Source: Actinomadura xylanilytica (GTDB lineage: Bacteria; Actinomycetota; Actinomycetes; Streptosporangiales; Streptosporangiaceae). Taken from it: DNA of 64,000 nucleotides. Below the pieces are notes generated by a model. It made no database searches, had not been told where the DNA came from, and saw only the letters and a list, made by a program, of their open reading frames with translations. The translations under genes were made by a program, and so were the position numbers. Shown in pieces: positions 40,748 through 50,076 of this stretch; positions within the stretch are counted from its first letter, which is position 1, and every line of letters begins with the position of its first letter. Location: positions 372,001 through 436,000 of the forward strand of contig NZ_JASNWE010000001.1 of NCBI RefSeq assembly GCF_030283145.1, read 5' to 3'.

Positions 40748-43700
40748 ATGACACCCTCCGGCGGCCAGTCCGGGCAGGAACGCCCGACCGATCTGTTCAT
40801 CAGCTACTCCCCCGCCGACGAGCGCTGGGCGTCGTGGATCGCGTGGCAGCTGGAGGCCGCCGGGCATCGCACGATGATGCAGGCGTGGGACTTCGTCCCG
40901 GGCACCAACTTCATCGACTTCATGGACCGCGGGCTGTCCGAGGCCAAGGTCGTGGTGGCGGTGCTGTCGAGCAACTACCTGCGCTCGCGGTACGGCCGGA
41001 TGGAGTGGATGGCGGCGCTGCGCGCCGACCCCGACGACCCGGCCCGCAAGCTGGTCACGGTGCGGATCGAGGACTGCCCGATCGACGGGCTGCTGTCCAC
41101 CATCACCTACGTCGACCTGGTCGGGATCGACGATCCGGGCGACGCGCGGACGCTGCTGATGCGCCGCGTCCAGGAGGCCCTGGCCGGGCACGCCCGCCCG
41201 CTGGACGGCCCGGGGTTCCCCGGCGGCGGTCCCGGTCCCGTGCCGCCCGGCGGGTCCGGCCCGGCCCCGCTGGTCGGACGCGTCGAAGGCAGCACCCGTC
41301 CCGGCGGCGGTCAGGGGCCGGGCGGGCACGGCGCGGGCGGAGGTCCGGGGCGGGGGACGCGGCTTCCCGAGGCCACCGGCGAACGGCCCGTCCGGCGCGC
41401 GCCGGTGGCGGCGCCCGCGTTCCCCGCGGACGACGCCGAGCGGCGCGAGCCCCGCGAGCACGTGAGCGTGCTGCACATCTCGGGGCCCCGGTTCGGCCGC
41501 ACGCTCGCCGAGCCGGGCGAGCCGACCACCGCGTCCGAGCTCCAGGACCGCATCTGGAGCGACGTGACGCGGCTGGCCGATTCGGGCGTGCCGCGGCCCG
41601 ACCTGCTGGTGGTCACCGGCAACCTCACCCACTCGGGCAGCCGCAAGGAGTTCGCCGAGGCCCTGTCGTTCCTCACCAGCCTGCGCGCGCTGCTCGGGCT
41701 GGAGGCGCAGCGGGTGGTGATCGTGCCGGGCACCCACGACGTGACCCGGGCGGCGTGCCAGGCGTACTTCTCCAGCTGCGAGGCCGACGACATCGACCCG
41801 CAGCCGCCCTACTGGCCGAAGTGGCGGCACTACGCGGGGCTGTTCAAGGAGCTGTACCAGGGCCTGGACGCGCTGATCTTCGACAGCGCGCAGCCGTGGA
41901 CGCTGTTCCCCGTCAACGACCTGAAGGTCGTCGTCGCCGGGCTCAACTCCACGCTGCCGCAGAGCCACCGCGAGGAGGACCGGTACGGGCGGGTCGGCCA
42001 GGCGCAGGCCGCGTGGTTCACCGAGCGGCTCCGGCACTACGAGGGCGAGGGCTGGCTCCGGCTCGCCGCCGTGGAGCACACCCCGGTCGCCGGGGAGCCC
42101 GGCGCGCTGCGCGACCCCGACACCGTCGACACGCTGCTCGGCGGGCACGTCAACGTGTTCCTCCAGGGCACCGGGTCGGAGCTCGGCGCGGTGCCGCTGC
42201 TGCCGTCCGGCGCGCCGTCGGTGCCCGCGCTCGGGCCGGGCCGCCACCAGGTCGTGGTGGTGCGCCGCGACGGCCTGGACCGCTGGATCCCCGAGGAGGC
42301 GACCCGCCGCGGCCCCGAGCACCTCGGCCGCGACTGGGCCCGGGTCACCGGGACGTTCCCGCCGCCCGTCCGGTCCCCGGCCGGCCCGCCCGGCCGGGCG
42401 CCCGAGATCGGCCCCGGCGCGGGCGGCCCCGGAGACGCCCCCGGCGGCCCCGACCCGGCCGACCCGATGACCGACGCGACCGGGCAGCTCCTCGACCGGC
42501 TCACCGAGGCGTGCGAGACCCGGTTCGAGCGCGCGAACATCCGCCGCATCGTCCCGGCCCCGCTCGCCGGCGGCCGGACCGACCCTCCGCACCTGCTCCT
42601 CACCCACCTGGAGGACGGGTTCGTCCGGCAGTACCGGATCGGCGCGCACGTCGGGCGGGTGACCGAGCCCGACGTCGACGCGTTCGTCCGGCACGTCCAC
42701 GCCGACGGCGCCGACCACGGCTCCGAGCTGGTCTACCTCGGCCCGGCGCCGGCCCGGTCGCTGCGCGAGGACGCGCTGCGCCGCGGCATCCGGGTGCGCA
42801 GCCTCACCGAGTTCCAGGGGCTGCTCGACCTGTCGGAGTACGTGACCGCGCAGACCGGGCGGCTCGCCGCGGGCGGCCTGTACCCGCCGGCGCTGTACGT
42901 CCGGCAGCGCTACCGCGAGCTCGACCGCGCGGGCCAGGACGCCGACGTCCGGGACGACGCCGTCGGCGAGATGCTCCGGATGCTGGCCGCCGACCACGGC
43001 CGGTTCCTGCTGCTGCTCGGCGACTTCGGGCGCGGCAAGACGTTCGCGCTGCGCGAGCTGGCCCGCCGCATCCCCGCCGAGCTGCCGCACATCATCCCGA
43101 TCCTGATCGAGCTGCGCGCCCTCGACAAGGCGCACTCGGTCGACGGGCTGGTCGCCGCGCACCTGGCCAACCACGGCGAGGAGCTGATCGACCTCAAGGC
43201 GTTCCACTACATGCTGCGGCAGGGCCGCATCGTGTTGCTGTTCGACGGGTTCGACGAGCTGGTCACCCGGGTCACCTACGACCAGGCCACCGACCACCTC
43301 GACACGCTGCTGCGCGCCGCGCAGGACAAGGCCAAGATCGTCGTGGCCGGCCGGACCCAGCACTTCAAGTCGCAGGCGCAGGTGCTCACCGCGCTCGGCG
43401 AGCGGGTCGGCGTGCTGCCGCACCGCCGGGTCCTCGGGCTGGAGGAGTTCACCCCCGGCCAGGTCCGCTCGTACCTGGTCAACCGGTACGGCGACGAGGA
43501 CGCCGCCGACGCGCGGCTGCACACCCTGGCGGGCATCCAGGAGCTGCTCGGGCTGACCGCCAACCCGCGGATGCTGAGCTTCATCGCCGACCTGCCCGAG
43601 GAGCGGCTCCGCGCCGTCGCGCAGGCCCGCACGACGGTCAGCCCCGCCGACCTCTACCGCGAGATCCTCTCGTCCTGGCTGGCGCACGAGGCGGGCCGCG

Positions 43701-46681
43701 TCCGGCACGCCGGCGGTCCCTCCGGGCTGACCGCCGACGACTTGTGGCAGGCGGTCGGCACGCTCGCGCTGCGGCTGTGGGAGAGCAACGAGCAGTTCCT
43801 GCGGCTCGCCGAGCTCGCCGACGTCGCCGACACCCTCACCGGCCTCGCCGACGGACGGCTGTCGCCGCACCAGGTGACGCACGCGGTCGGCGCCGGCAGC
43901 CTGCTGGTGCGCACCGCCGAGGGCCTGTTCGGGTTCATCCACGGGTCGGTGGTGGAGTGGCTGGTCGCCCGGCACGTCGCCGCCGAGTTCGCGAACGGCG
44001 CCACCGCGCCCGCCGCGCTGGCCCGCCGCGCCCTGTCCCAGCTCACCGTCGACTTCCTGTGCGACCTCGCCGACACCCGCGCGCTCCAGGAGTGGGCCGC
44101 GGCGGTCCTCGCCGGCCCCGAGGCCGACGACGTCGCCCGCGCCAACGCCATCCGCGTCACCACCCGGCTGCGCACCCCCGCCCGCACCGACCTGCGCGGC
44201 GCCAAGCTCGCGGGCGAGGACCTGTCCTACCGCGACCTCCAGGAGGTCGACCTCACCGGCGCCGACCTGACCGACGCCCAGCTCGTCGGGGCCAACCTGT
44301 CCCGCGCCGTGCTCCGCGACGCGTCCCTGGCCGGCGCGCGCCTCGACGAGGCCCGCCTCAACGGCGCCGACCTGCGCGGCGCCGACCTGTCCCGCGCCCG
44401 CCTGGCCCGCGCCGACCTGCGCGACGTCGCCGTGGAGGGCAGCCGCTGGACGCGGGCCGCGCTCATCGACGCGCTCCTCCCCGACCGCATCGCCGCGGCG
44501 CCCGAGCTGCGCGAGGCCGCCATCGCGCCCGGACGGCCCGTCGACATCCAGGTCGCCCCCGCCGCCGTGGGCGTCCCGTACGGGTTCCACTTTCAGACCA
44601 GCCGGCTCCCCCAGCCGCTCGCCTACAGCCCCGGCGGGTCGGTCCTGGCGGTCGGCAGCGAGGACGGCGGCGTCCTGGTCTGCGACGCCGTGACCGGGGT
44701 GCCGCTGCGCACCCTCCAGGGCCACCGCGACCGCACCTACGCGGTCGTCTTCGACGCCACCGGCACCCTCCTGGCCACCGGCTCGGCCGACGGCGCCGTC
44801 CGCGTCTGGGACCTCGCCACCGGACGCTGCGCGCACACCCTCCCCGTCCACCCCGACGGGGTCTGGCCCCTCGTCGTCAGCCCGGGCGCGCGCGACCGGG
44901 GCCCCGGCGGGCACGGCACGCTCATCGCCGCGGGCGCGTCCGACGGGACGGTCCGCGTGTGGGACGCGGCGACCGGCGCCCTGCGGCACGAGCTGCCCGG
45001 CCACACCGCGCCCGTCTACACCGCCGTCTTCGACCCGTCCGGCACGTCGCTGGTGACCGGCGACGCCGGAGGTGTCCTGCGCGTCTGGGACCTGGCCACC
45101 GGCGAGCTGCACCGCACCCTCACCGGGCACCGCGGCGCGGTGTTCCGCGCGGTGTTCCACCCCGACGGGACGCTGCTGGCGGCGGGCGACGAGGCGGGCG
45201 TCGTCCGGCTCTGGGACATCGGCACCGGCGAGATCCGCAAGGAGCTGCTCGGCCACACCGGCCGCGTCTACGCCATCGCGTTCCACCCGGACGGCGACCT
45301 CCTGGTCACCGGCGACACCGACGGCTCGGTCCGGCTCTGGGACGGCGATCGTCCCCGAGCCTCGCTCTCGGGCCACCGCGGCGCCATCTACCAGGCCACC
45401 TTCAGCCCCGACGGGGGCCGCCTCGCCACCGCCGACAGCGCCGGGTCGGTCCGGCTGTGGGACCCCGCGACGGGCCGGCAGCGGCTCGAACTCGCCGGGC
45501 ACCGCGGCGCGGTCTGGCCGTTCGCGTTCCGCCCCGACGGCGCGCAGCTCGCCACCACCAGCAACGACGGCACCGCCCGGGTGTGGGACGCCGAGACCGG
45601 CCAGAGCCGGGTCGTGCTGCGCGGCCACGGCCGCCGCGTCACCGGCGTCTGCTTCAGTCCCGACGGCAGCCTGCTCGCCGCCGCCGGCAACGACGGCCTG
45701 GTGCGGCTCTGGGAGCCCCGCACCGGGCGGATGGTCCGCGAGCTGCGCGGCGTCGCCGACAACCTCACCTCCGCCGCGTTCAACCCCAGGGGCGCGCAGC
45801 TCGCCACCGCCACCAACGACGGCGGCGTGCACCTGTGGCAGCCCGGCACCGGCACCTTCGAGCGCGAGCTGAACGTGGAGACCGACCACGTGTGGACGCA
45901 GGCGTTCGACCCCACCGGCGACGTGCTGGCCACCGCCAACGACGACGACAGCGTCCGGCTCTGGTACTGGACGACCGGACGCGAGATCGTCAACCTCTCC
46001 GACCACCACGGCCGGGTCCGCTCGATCGACTTCGGCCCCGGCGGCGACCGCGTCGCGACCGGCTGCGACGACGGCCTGGTCCGGCTCTGGAACGCCCGCA
46101 CCGGCGCCCTGGAGGCGACCCTCAGCGGCCACACCGACCGCGTCTACACGGTGACGTTCGACCCCGCGGGCGGCGTCCTCGCCAGCGCCAGCAACGACGG
46201 CACCGCCCGGCTGTGGGACACCGCGACCGGCCAGACCCTGCACACCCTGACCCGGCACACCGGGCGCCTGTGGACCACCGCGTTCGACCCGTCCGGCACC
46301 CTCCTGGCCACCGCCGGCGACGACCTGGCCGTCCGGCTGTGGGACCCGCGCACCGGCCGCCACCTGCACACCCTCGAAGGGCACACGCGCCGCGTCTGGT
46401 CGTCGGCGTTCAGCCCGGACGGGGCGCTGCTGGCCACCGCCGGCGACGACGGCGCGGTCATCCTGTGGGACGTCGCGGACCGGGACGCCCCCGCCCGCCG
46501 CGCCACCCTCCTCGGGCTGGCCGAGGGCTGGGCCGCGCTCACCCCCGGCGGACGCTACAAGTGGGAGGGCGCCGCGACCGCCGAGTTCTGGTACTCGATC
46601 GGGATGTGCCGGTTCGAGCCGGGCGAACTCGACCCGTACCTCCCCGAAGTGCGCCAGCTCCCCCTGGAGGCCGACCTCTGA
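40748..46681 (+). CDS. TIR-(degenerate phosphoesterase)-NACHT-pentapeptide-WD40 STAND protein
   Basis: 1977 residues, a multidomain sensor/effector candidate. TIR domain: about residues 14-150 (DLFISYSPADERWASWIAWQ), with Glu86 in SRYGRMEW at the catalytic position of TIR NADases. After a Gly/Pro linker, about residues 238-445 form a calcineurin-like phosphoesterase fold in which several metal ligands are replaced. NACHT: Walker A GDFGRGKT at 758-765, Walker B LLFDGFDEL near 830. Pentapeptide repeats near 1148-1235 (DLRGAKLAGEDLSYRDLQ). Fifteen WD40 repeats fill about 1290-1950. By analogy with STAND immune proteins, the WD40 part would sense, the NACHT oligomerise and the TIR consume NAD. 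No companion gene is needed or seen; the neighbours are ordinary genes. Confidence 0.85.
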   Translation: MTPSGGQSGQERPTDLFISYSPADERWASWIAWQLEAAGHRTMMQAWDFVPGTNFIDFMDRGLSEAKVVVAVLSSNYLRSRYGRMEWMAALRADPDDPARKLVTVRIEDCPIDGLLSTITYVDLVGIDDPGDARTLLMRRVQEALAGHARPLDGPGFPGGGPGPVPPGGSGPAPLVGRVEGSTRPGGGQGPGGHGAGGGPGRGTRLPEATGERPVRRAPVAAPAFPADDAERREPREHVSVLHISGPRFGRTLAEPGEPTTASELQDRIWSDVTRLADSGVPRPDLLVVTGNLTHSGSRKEFAEALSFLTSLRALLGLEAQRVVIVPGTHDVTRAACQAYFSSCEADDIDPQPPYWPKWRHYAGLFKELYQGLDALIFDSAQPWTLFPVNDLKVVVAGLNSTLPQSHREEDRYGRVGQAQAAWFTERLRHYEGEGWLRLAAVEHTPVAGEPGALRDPDTVDTLLGGHVNVFLQGTGSELGAVPLLPSGAPSVPALGPGRHQVVVVRRDGLDRWIPEEATRRGPEHLGRDWARVTGTFPPPVRSPAGPPGRAPEIGPGAGGPGDAPGGPDPADPMTDATGQLLDRLTEACETRFERANIRRIVPAPLAGGRTDPPHLLLTHLEDGFVRQYRIGAHVGRVTEPDVDAFVRHVHADGADHGSELVYLGPAPARSLREDALRRGIRVRSLTEFQGLLDLSEYVTAQTGRLAAGGLYPPALYVRQRYRELDRAGQDADVRDDAVGEMLRMLAADHGRFLLLLGDFGRGKTFALRELARRIPAELPHIIPILIELRALDKAHSVDGLVAAHLANHGEELIDLKAFHYMLRQGRIVLLFDGFDELVTRVTYDQATDHLDTLLRAAQDKAKIVVAGRTQHFKSQAQVLTALGERVGVLPHRRVLGLEEFTPGQVRSYLVNRYGDEDAADARLHTLAGIQELLGLTANPRMLSFIADLPEERLRAVAQARTTVSPADLYREILSSWLAHEAGRVRHAGGPSGLTADDLWQAVGTLALRLWESNEQFLRLAELADVADTLTGLADGRLSPHQVTHAVGAGSLLVRTAEGLFGFIHGSVVEWLVARHVAAEFANGATAPAALARRALSQLTVDFLCDLADTRALQEWAAAVLAGPEADDVARANAIRVTTRLRTPARTDLRGAKLAGEDLSYRDLQEVDLTGADLTDAQLVGANLSRAVLRDASLAGARLDEARLNGADLRGADLSRARLARADLRDVAVEGSRWTRAALIDALLPDRIAAAPELREAAIAPGRPVDIQVAPAAVGVPYGFHFQTSRLPQPLAYSPGGSVLAVGSEDGGVLVCDAVTGVPLRTLQGHRDRTYAVVFDATGTLLATGSADGAVRVWDLATGRCAHTLPVHPDGVWPLVVSPGARDRGPGGHGTLIAAGASDGTVRVWDAATGALRHELPGHTAPVYTAVFDPSGTSLVTGDAGGVLRVWDLATGELHRTLTGHRGAVFRAVFHPDGTLLAAGDEAGVVRLWDIGTGEIRKELLGHTGRVYAIAFHPDGDLLVTGDTDGSVRLWDGDRPRASLSGHRGAIYQATFSPDGGRLATADSAGSVRLWDPATGRQRLELAGHRGAVWPFAFRPDGAQLATTSNDGTARVWDAETGQSRVVLRGHGRRVTGVCFSPDGSLLAAAGNDGLVRLWEPRTGRMVRELRGVADNLTSAAFNPRGAQLATATNDGGVHLWQPGTGTFERELNVETDHVWTQAFDPTGDVLATANDDDSVRLWYWTTGREIVNLSDHHGRVRSIDFGPGGDRVATGCDDGLVRLWNARTGALEATLSGHTDRVYTVTFDPAGGVLASASNDGTARLWDTATGQTLHTLTRHTGRLWTTAFDPSGTLLATAGDDLAVRLWDPRTGRHLHTLEGHTRRVWSSAFSPDGALLATAGDDGAVILWDVADRDAPARRATLLGLAEGWAALTPGGRYKWEGAATAEFWYSIGMCRFEPGELDPYLPEVRQLPLEADL
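44617..46484 (+). repeat. fifteen WD40-repeat units
   Basis: Units of about 42 codons with the shape V(Y/W/F)..AF.PDG..LAT...DG.VRLWD..TG.....L.GH. Repeat 3 carries an extra GARDRGPGGHG insertion and repeat 6 is about two residues short. Fifteen copies would make two propellers of seven and eight blades. Nucleotide similarity among units is high, so recent expansion and recombination are likely. Confidence 0.8.
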
Positions 46682-46753
46682 CCCCACGGCGCCGCGCCCC
46701 ACGGCGGCGCGGCGGCGCGGCGGCGCGGCGCACGGCCCAGGATCGCGGCGCGG

Positions 46754-47356
46754 TCAGCCGGCGGCGGCCCGGCCCGCCAGGTCCTCCCACAGCGCGTCGA
46801 TCCGTGCCTTCAGCTCGTCCAGCGTGCCGGAGTTGTCGATCACCACATCGGCGACGGCGCGGCGCCCCTCCCGAGTGGCCTGCGCGGCGATCCGGGCCCG
46901 CGCGGCCTCCTCCGTCATCCCGCGCCGAGTGGTGAGCCGGTCGAGCTGGACCTCCACCGGGGCGTCGACGACCACCACCACGTCGTACATCTCCGCCAGC
47001 CCGTTCTCGGCCAGCAGCGGCACGTCGTACACCACGATCGCCTCGCCGGACGCGGCGTCCATCAGCTCCTGCATCCGCTCCCCCACCAGGGGGTGGACGA
47101 TCGCGTTCAGCGCCGCCAGCCGCGCGGGGTCGGAGAACACGATCGCGCCGACCCGCTCCCGGTCGAGCCCGCCGCCGGGGAGCAGCACCTCCGCGCCGAA
47201 CTCGGCGGCGACGGCGGCCAGCCCCGGCGTGCCGGGCTCGACCACCTCCCGCGCGATCTGGTCGGCGTCGATGACCAGCGCACCGCGCTCGCGCAGCCGC
47301 GCCGACACCTCGCTCTTGCCCGAGCCGATTCCACCGGTGAGTCCCACTTTCAGCAC
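46754..47356 (-). CDS. coaE: dephospho-CoA kinase
   Basis: 200-residue enzyme of the last step of coenzyme A synthesis, phosphorylating the 3'-hydroxyl of dephospho-CoA. The P-loop [11 protein letters not shown] lies at residues 5-15, with [22 protein letters not shown] and the CoA-domain motif [20 protein letters not shown] following. It lies next to rpsA and polA as in other actinobacteria. It lacks the C-terminal UPF0157-type fusion seen in M. tuberculosis. The 72 bases after its stop are low-complexity GCC/GGC repeats with no gene. Confidence 0.96.
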   Translation of the reverse strand: MLKVGLTGGIGSGKSEVSARLRERGALVIDADQIAREVVEPGTPGLAAVAAEFGAEVLLPGGGLDRERVGAIVFSDPARLAALNAIVHPLVGERMQELMDAASGEAIVVYDVPLLAENGLAEMYDVVVVVDAPVEVQLDRLTTRRGMTEEAARARIAAQATREGRRAVADVVIDNSGTLDELKARIDALWEDLAGRAAAG

Positions 47357-47369
47357 GGGCCCACCGTAC

Positions 47370-47909
47370 TCAGACCGGCGGCCTCGCGGGAACCAGGGCC
47401 TTGCGCATGTGCACCAGCGTCAGGTGCGCGGCGACCCGCTCACGGTGCGTCTCGGCGTACCCGAGCCGCCGGTACAGCCGCAGGTTGCCCTCGCTGAGGT
47501 GCCCGGTGAACAGCACGCACGCGTCGGCGCGTCCGGCCACCTCGTCCTCGAGCGCGCGCAGCAGCCGCCCGCCGATCCCCCGCCCCTGCATGTCGGGCAC
47601 GACGACCAGCCGCCCGACCAGGCAGGTGCGCTCGCTGAACTGGGCGCGGATCGCGCCGACCAGCCGGCTCCCGCGCACCGCCTTCAGCGTGACCGCGTCG
47701 CCCGTCAGCACCGTGCGGAGCTGCTCGTGCGACTCGACCAGCGGCGGGATGAACGGGTCCCCGTAGAGCTGCGCCTCGGCCAGGTACGCCGCGCGCTGCA
47801 CGGTGAGGATCTCGCCCGCGTCCTCCGGGGCCGCCCGCCCGACCGCGACCGCCGGCTCCGCTCCCGCCGTTCCCGGCTCGGATGTCGTCACTCGCGCCCT
47901 CTCGCTCAT
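47370..47909 (-). CDS. GNAT acetyltransferase
   Basis: 179 residues. Acetyl-CoA loop [22 protein letters not shown]-terminal [17 protein letters not shown]. About 20 N-terminal residues vary, and a second start (GTG of VTTSEPG) is possible. It is 13 bases before coaE on the same strand and probably co-transcribed with it. The target is unknown; the combination with coaE does not by itself imply a shared pathway. Confidence 0.88.
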   Translation of the reverse strand: MSERARVTTSEPGTAGAEPAVAVGRAAPEDAGEILTVQRAAYLAEAQLYGDPFIPPLVESHEQLRTVLTGDAVTLKAVRGSRLVGAIRAQFSERTCLVGRLVVVPDMQGRGIGGRLLRALEDEVAGRADACVLFTGHLSEGNLRLYRRLGYAETHRERVAAHLTLVHMRKALVPARPPV

Positions 47910-47946
47910 CGCGGTGGCGCCGGCCGGGGACCGCCCGGCCGGCGCG

Positions 47947-49908
47947 TCACTGCCCGATCCGGACCGTCACCGCGACCGGATAGTGGTCGGACGCCTGCGA
48001 CCGCGGCACCTCGTAGTCGGCGAACAGCAGGTCGTCGGTCCCGAAGATCCAGTCGTTGCGGGTGCCATCGGCCCTCGTCGGGGACGCGTCGCCGCCGAGC
48101 GCGGCACTGCGCATCTCCGAGTCGAGCATCCGGCCGATCTCCGGGCTGTCCGAGGAGGCGTTGAAGTCGCCGCCGATGATCGTGCGGGGGGCGCCGCCCC
48201 AGGCGCGCAGCAGCGCGGCGACCTCGCGGCTCCGCTCGTCGCCGTGGTCGGAGCCGCCCTCCAGGTTGGTCGACCAGACGTCCATCGTGGTGGAGCCGAC
48301 GGCGAGCCGGGCCCACACGTAGCCGCGGATCTGCGACCAGTCGCCCTTGGGCATCCGGCCCGTCCCGGACCGGCGGACCGGCAGCGAGGTGAGGATCGCG
48401 TTGCCGAACTGGCCGTCGGCGGCCGGGCCCCACAGCAGCTTCATGCCGAGCCGCCGCGACAGCCACACCGCCACGTCGGTCGTCCCCGACAGCAGCGACC
48501 CGCGCCCGGCCTCCTGGAGCAGGACGACCTGGGCGCGCTGCCCCTCGATCGTCCGGGCGATGTCCTCGGGGTCGAGCCGGCCCTTCTGGTTCACCGCGTC
48601 GTGGATGTTGTAGCTGAGCAGCCGCACGTGGCCGGGGGCCGGACCCGCCTTGGCCGACCCGCTCGGCGCCGCGACGGTGAAGACCAGAGTGCCGAGCAGC
48701 AGCACCAGCGCGGCGGCGCCGGCGGTGAGCGCCCGCAGCGGCGCTCGGGCGGGCAGCGGCCCGCCGCGGGCGGCGGCGATGGCCGCCAGCGCGCCGAGCA
48801 GGATCCCGGCCAGGCCGGGCAGCACGTTGTTGGGCAGCGGCAGCGGCTCGATCGCGCTGACCTGGTACGGAATCAGGATCAGCGCGACCAGCAGCCCGCC
48901 GGTCGCGGCGGCGACGTCGACCCGCCAGACCGGGCCGCCGGCTCCGGCGCGGCGCAGCGGCGCCCGGCAGGCCACCGCCAGCAGCCAGGCCGACAGCACC
49001 TGGCCGACGATCACCACCGGGACGACCTCGACGCCGGAGACCGCATAGGTCCCGGCGATCGCACCGGCGCCCACGCCGAGCACGGTGCCGCCGAGCACGC
49101 ACACTCCGCCGGGGACGGCCCGCACGGCGAGCCCGGACGCCAGGAACGCCAGCGCCAGCCCCTGCCCGACGACCACGATGATGTGCGCGGCCGTCAGCGA
49201 CTGCCAGCCGGACGAGGCCACGAACGCCGGGCTCGACAGCACCAGCACCTGAAGGGCCAGGAACGGCCCGAACGCGGCGGCGCCGAACGCGTCCCGCCAG
49301 GAGACGCCCGGCGCGGTCACCGGCCCGGAGACCAGCTCGCGGTAGAGGGCGGCGGCGCCGAGGCCGACGAAGGCCAGGCACACCGCCCACGGCCCGATCC
49401 CGGACCGCCAGACCGGGTCCCAGGTGGCGAAGGCCATCCGCACCGCGCCGTCGGCGGCGAGGCCCGCGACGGTCGCGGTGGCGAAGCCCACCCCCGACAG
49501 GCCGCGGGCGCCCTCGTACAGACCCGCCACCGCGATCATCCCGATGGCGGTGCCGACGAGCGCCAGCCAGGTCTGCGGGGTGAGCGCCTGGGCGAGCAGC
49601 CGCACCAGGAACAGCCCGCCGACCCCGATCAGCAGCAGGCCGCGCGGCCCGGCCGTGCGGCGGATCAGCGGGGCGGCGAACCCGGCGAGGTAGATGACCA
49701 GCACGGCCGCGCCGGCGGCGCCGATCCCGGCGTCACCGGCCAGGTGGTCGAGCTGGGAGAGGGAGAAGCGCAGGGTCTGCGCGAGCACCGCCACCGTGAT
49801 CGCGATCAGCGCGAGCCGCGCGGGACCCTGCGGGACGATGGAGGCACCGGCCGGCGCGGAGCCGCCGGTCCTGGTGCCCGCGTCTGTCGTGGCGTCTGTG
49901 CTGGCCAA
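47947..49908 (-). CDS. membrane protein with endonuclease/exonuclease/phosphatase domain
   Basis: 653 residues. About a dozen N-terminal membrane helices are followed by a C-terminal EEP (DNase I-like) domain outside or at the membrane: RLLSYNIHDAVNQKGRLDPE, VVLLQEAGRGSL, IIGGDFNASSD and the terminal ASDHYPVAVTV hold the catalytic Asn, Glu, Asp-x-Asn and His. Phosphodiesterase action on a nucleic acid or lipid is inferred. I use the TTG at 49908 with CTGGAG upstream, because a GTG at 49956 lies inside the rpsA terminator stem. Confidence 0.8.
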   Translation of the reverse strand: MASTDATTDAGTRTGGSAPAGASIVPQGPARLALIAITVAVLAQTLRFSLSQLDHLAGDAGIGAAGAAVLVIYLAGFAAPLIRRTAGPRGLLLIGVGGLFLVRLLAQALTPQTWLALVGTAIGMIAVAGLYEGARGLSGVGFATATVAGLAADGAVRMAFATWDPVWRSGIGPWAVCLAFVGLGAAALYRELVSGPVTAPGVSWRDAFGAAAFGPFLALQVLVLSSPAFVASSGWQSLTAAHIIVVVGQGLALAFLASGLAVRAVPGGVCVLGGTVLGVGAGAIAGTYAVSGVEVVPVVIVGQVLSAWLLAVACRAPLRRAGAGGPVWRVDVAAATGGLLVALILIPYQVSAIEPLPLPNNVLPGLAGILLGALAAIAAARGGPLPARAPLRALTAGAAALVLLLGTLVFTVAAPSGSAKAGPAPGHVRLLSYNIHDAVNQKGRLDPEDIARTIEGQRAQVVLLQEAGRGSLLSGTTDVAVWLSRRLGMKLLWGPAADGQFGNAILTSLPVRRSGTGRMPKGDWSQIRGYVWARLAVGSTTMDVWSTNLEGGSDHGDERSREVAALLRAWGGAPRTIIGGDFNASSDSPEIGRMLDSEMRSAALGGDASPTRADGTRNDWIFGTDDLLFADYEVPRSQASDHYPVAVTVRIGQ

Positions 49909-49950
49909 TTGAACGAATGCTCCAGGGGGACGAGCTGAGGACGAAAAACA

Positions 49951-49997
49951 GATCACGGCCGGAGGACGATCCAGGGGATCGGCCTCCGGCCGTGATC
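49951..49997 (-). terminator. intrinsic terminator of rpsA
   Basis: A perfect 15-bp stem (49951-49965 with 49983-49997) has an inner stem in its loop and is followed on the minus strand by TGTTTTTCG. It sits 80 bases after the rpsA stop. It is one of the two clearest rho-independent terminators in the window, and it forces the next gene to start downstream of it. A second GC hairpin lies between it and rpsA (about 50013-50054). Confidence 0.85.
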
Positions 49998-50076
49998 ATA
50001 GAGTCACCGGCCGCCGCGCGCGGGGAACTTCGCCGAGTCCCCGCGCGGACGGCGCGCGCGTGTGGTCAGTGGGAGA

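Noticed and set aside
40748..46681. Surrounding genes as a multi-gene defence island
   Set aside because: The neighbours are an ion-type permease and coaE; no restriction, CBASS, toxin or phage genes are visible.
40712..46702. An antisense frame of almost 2000 codons across the STAND gene
   Set aside because: It has no recognisable domain and biased Gly/Val/Asp composition, and it mirrors the third-position GC of the real gene; the plus-strand frame has TIR, NACHT and WD40 motifs.
46682..46753. GCC/GGC-rich stretch as a terminator
   Set aside because: Low-complexity repeats can pair in many registers; no single stem with tail stands out.
49909..49956. Upstream GTG start for the EEP-domain protein
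   Set aside because: It lies inside the stem and T run of the rpsA terminator, so the transcript would rarely contain it.
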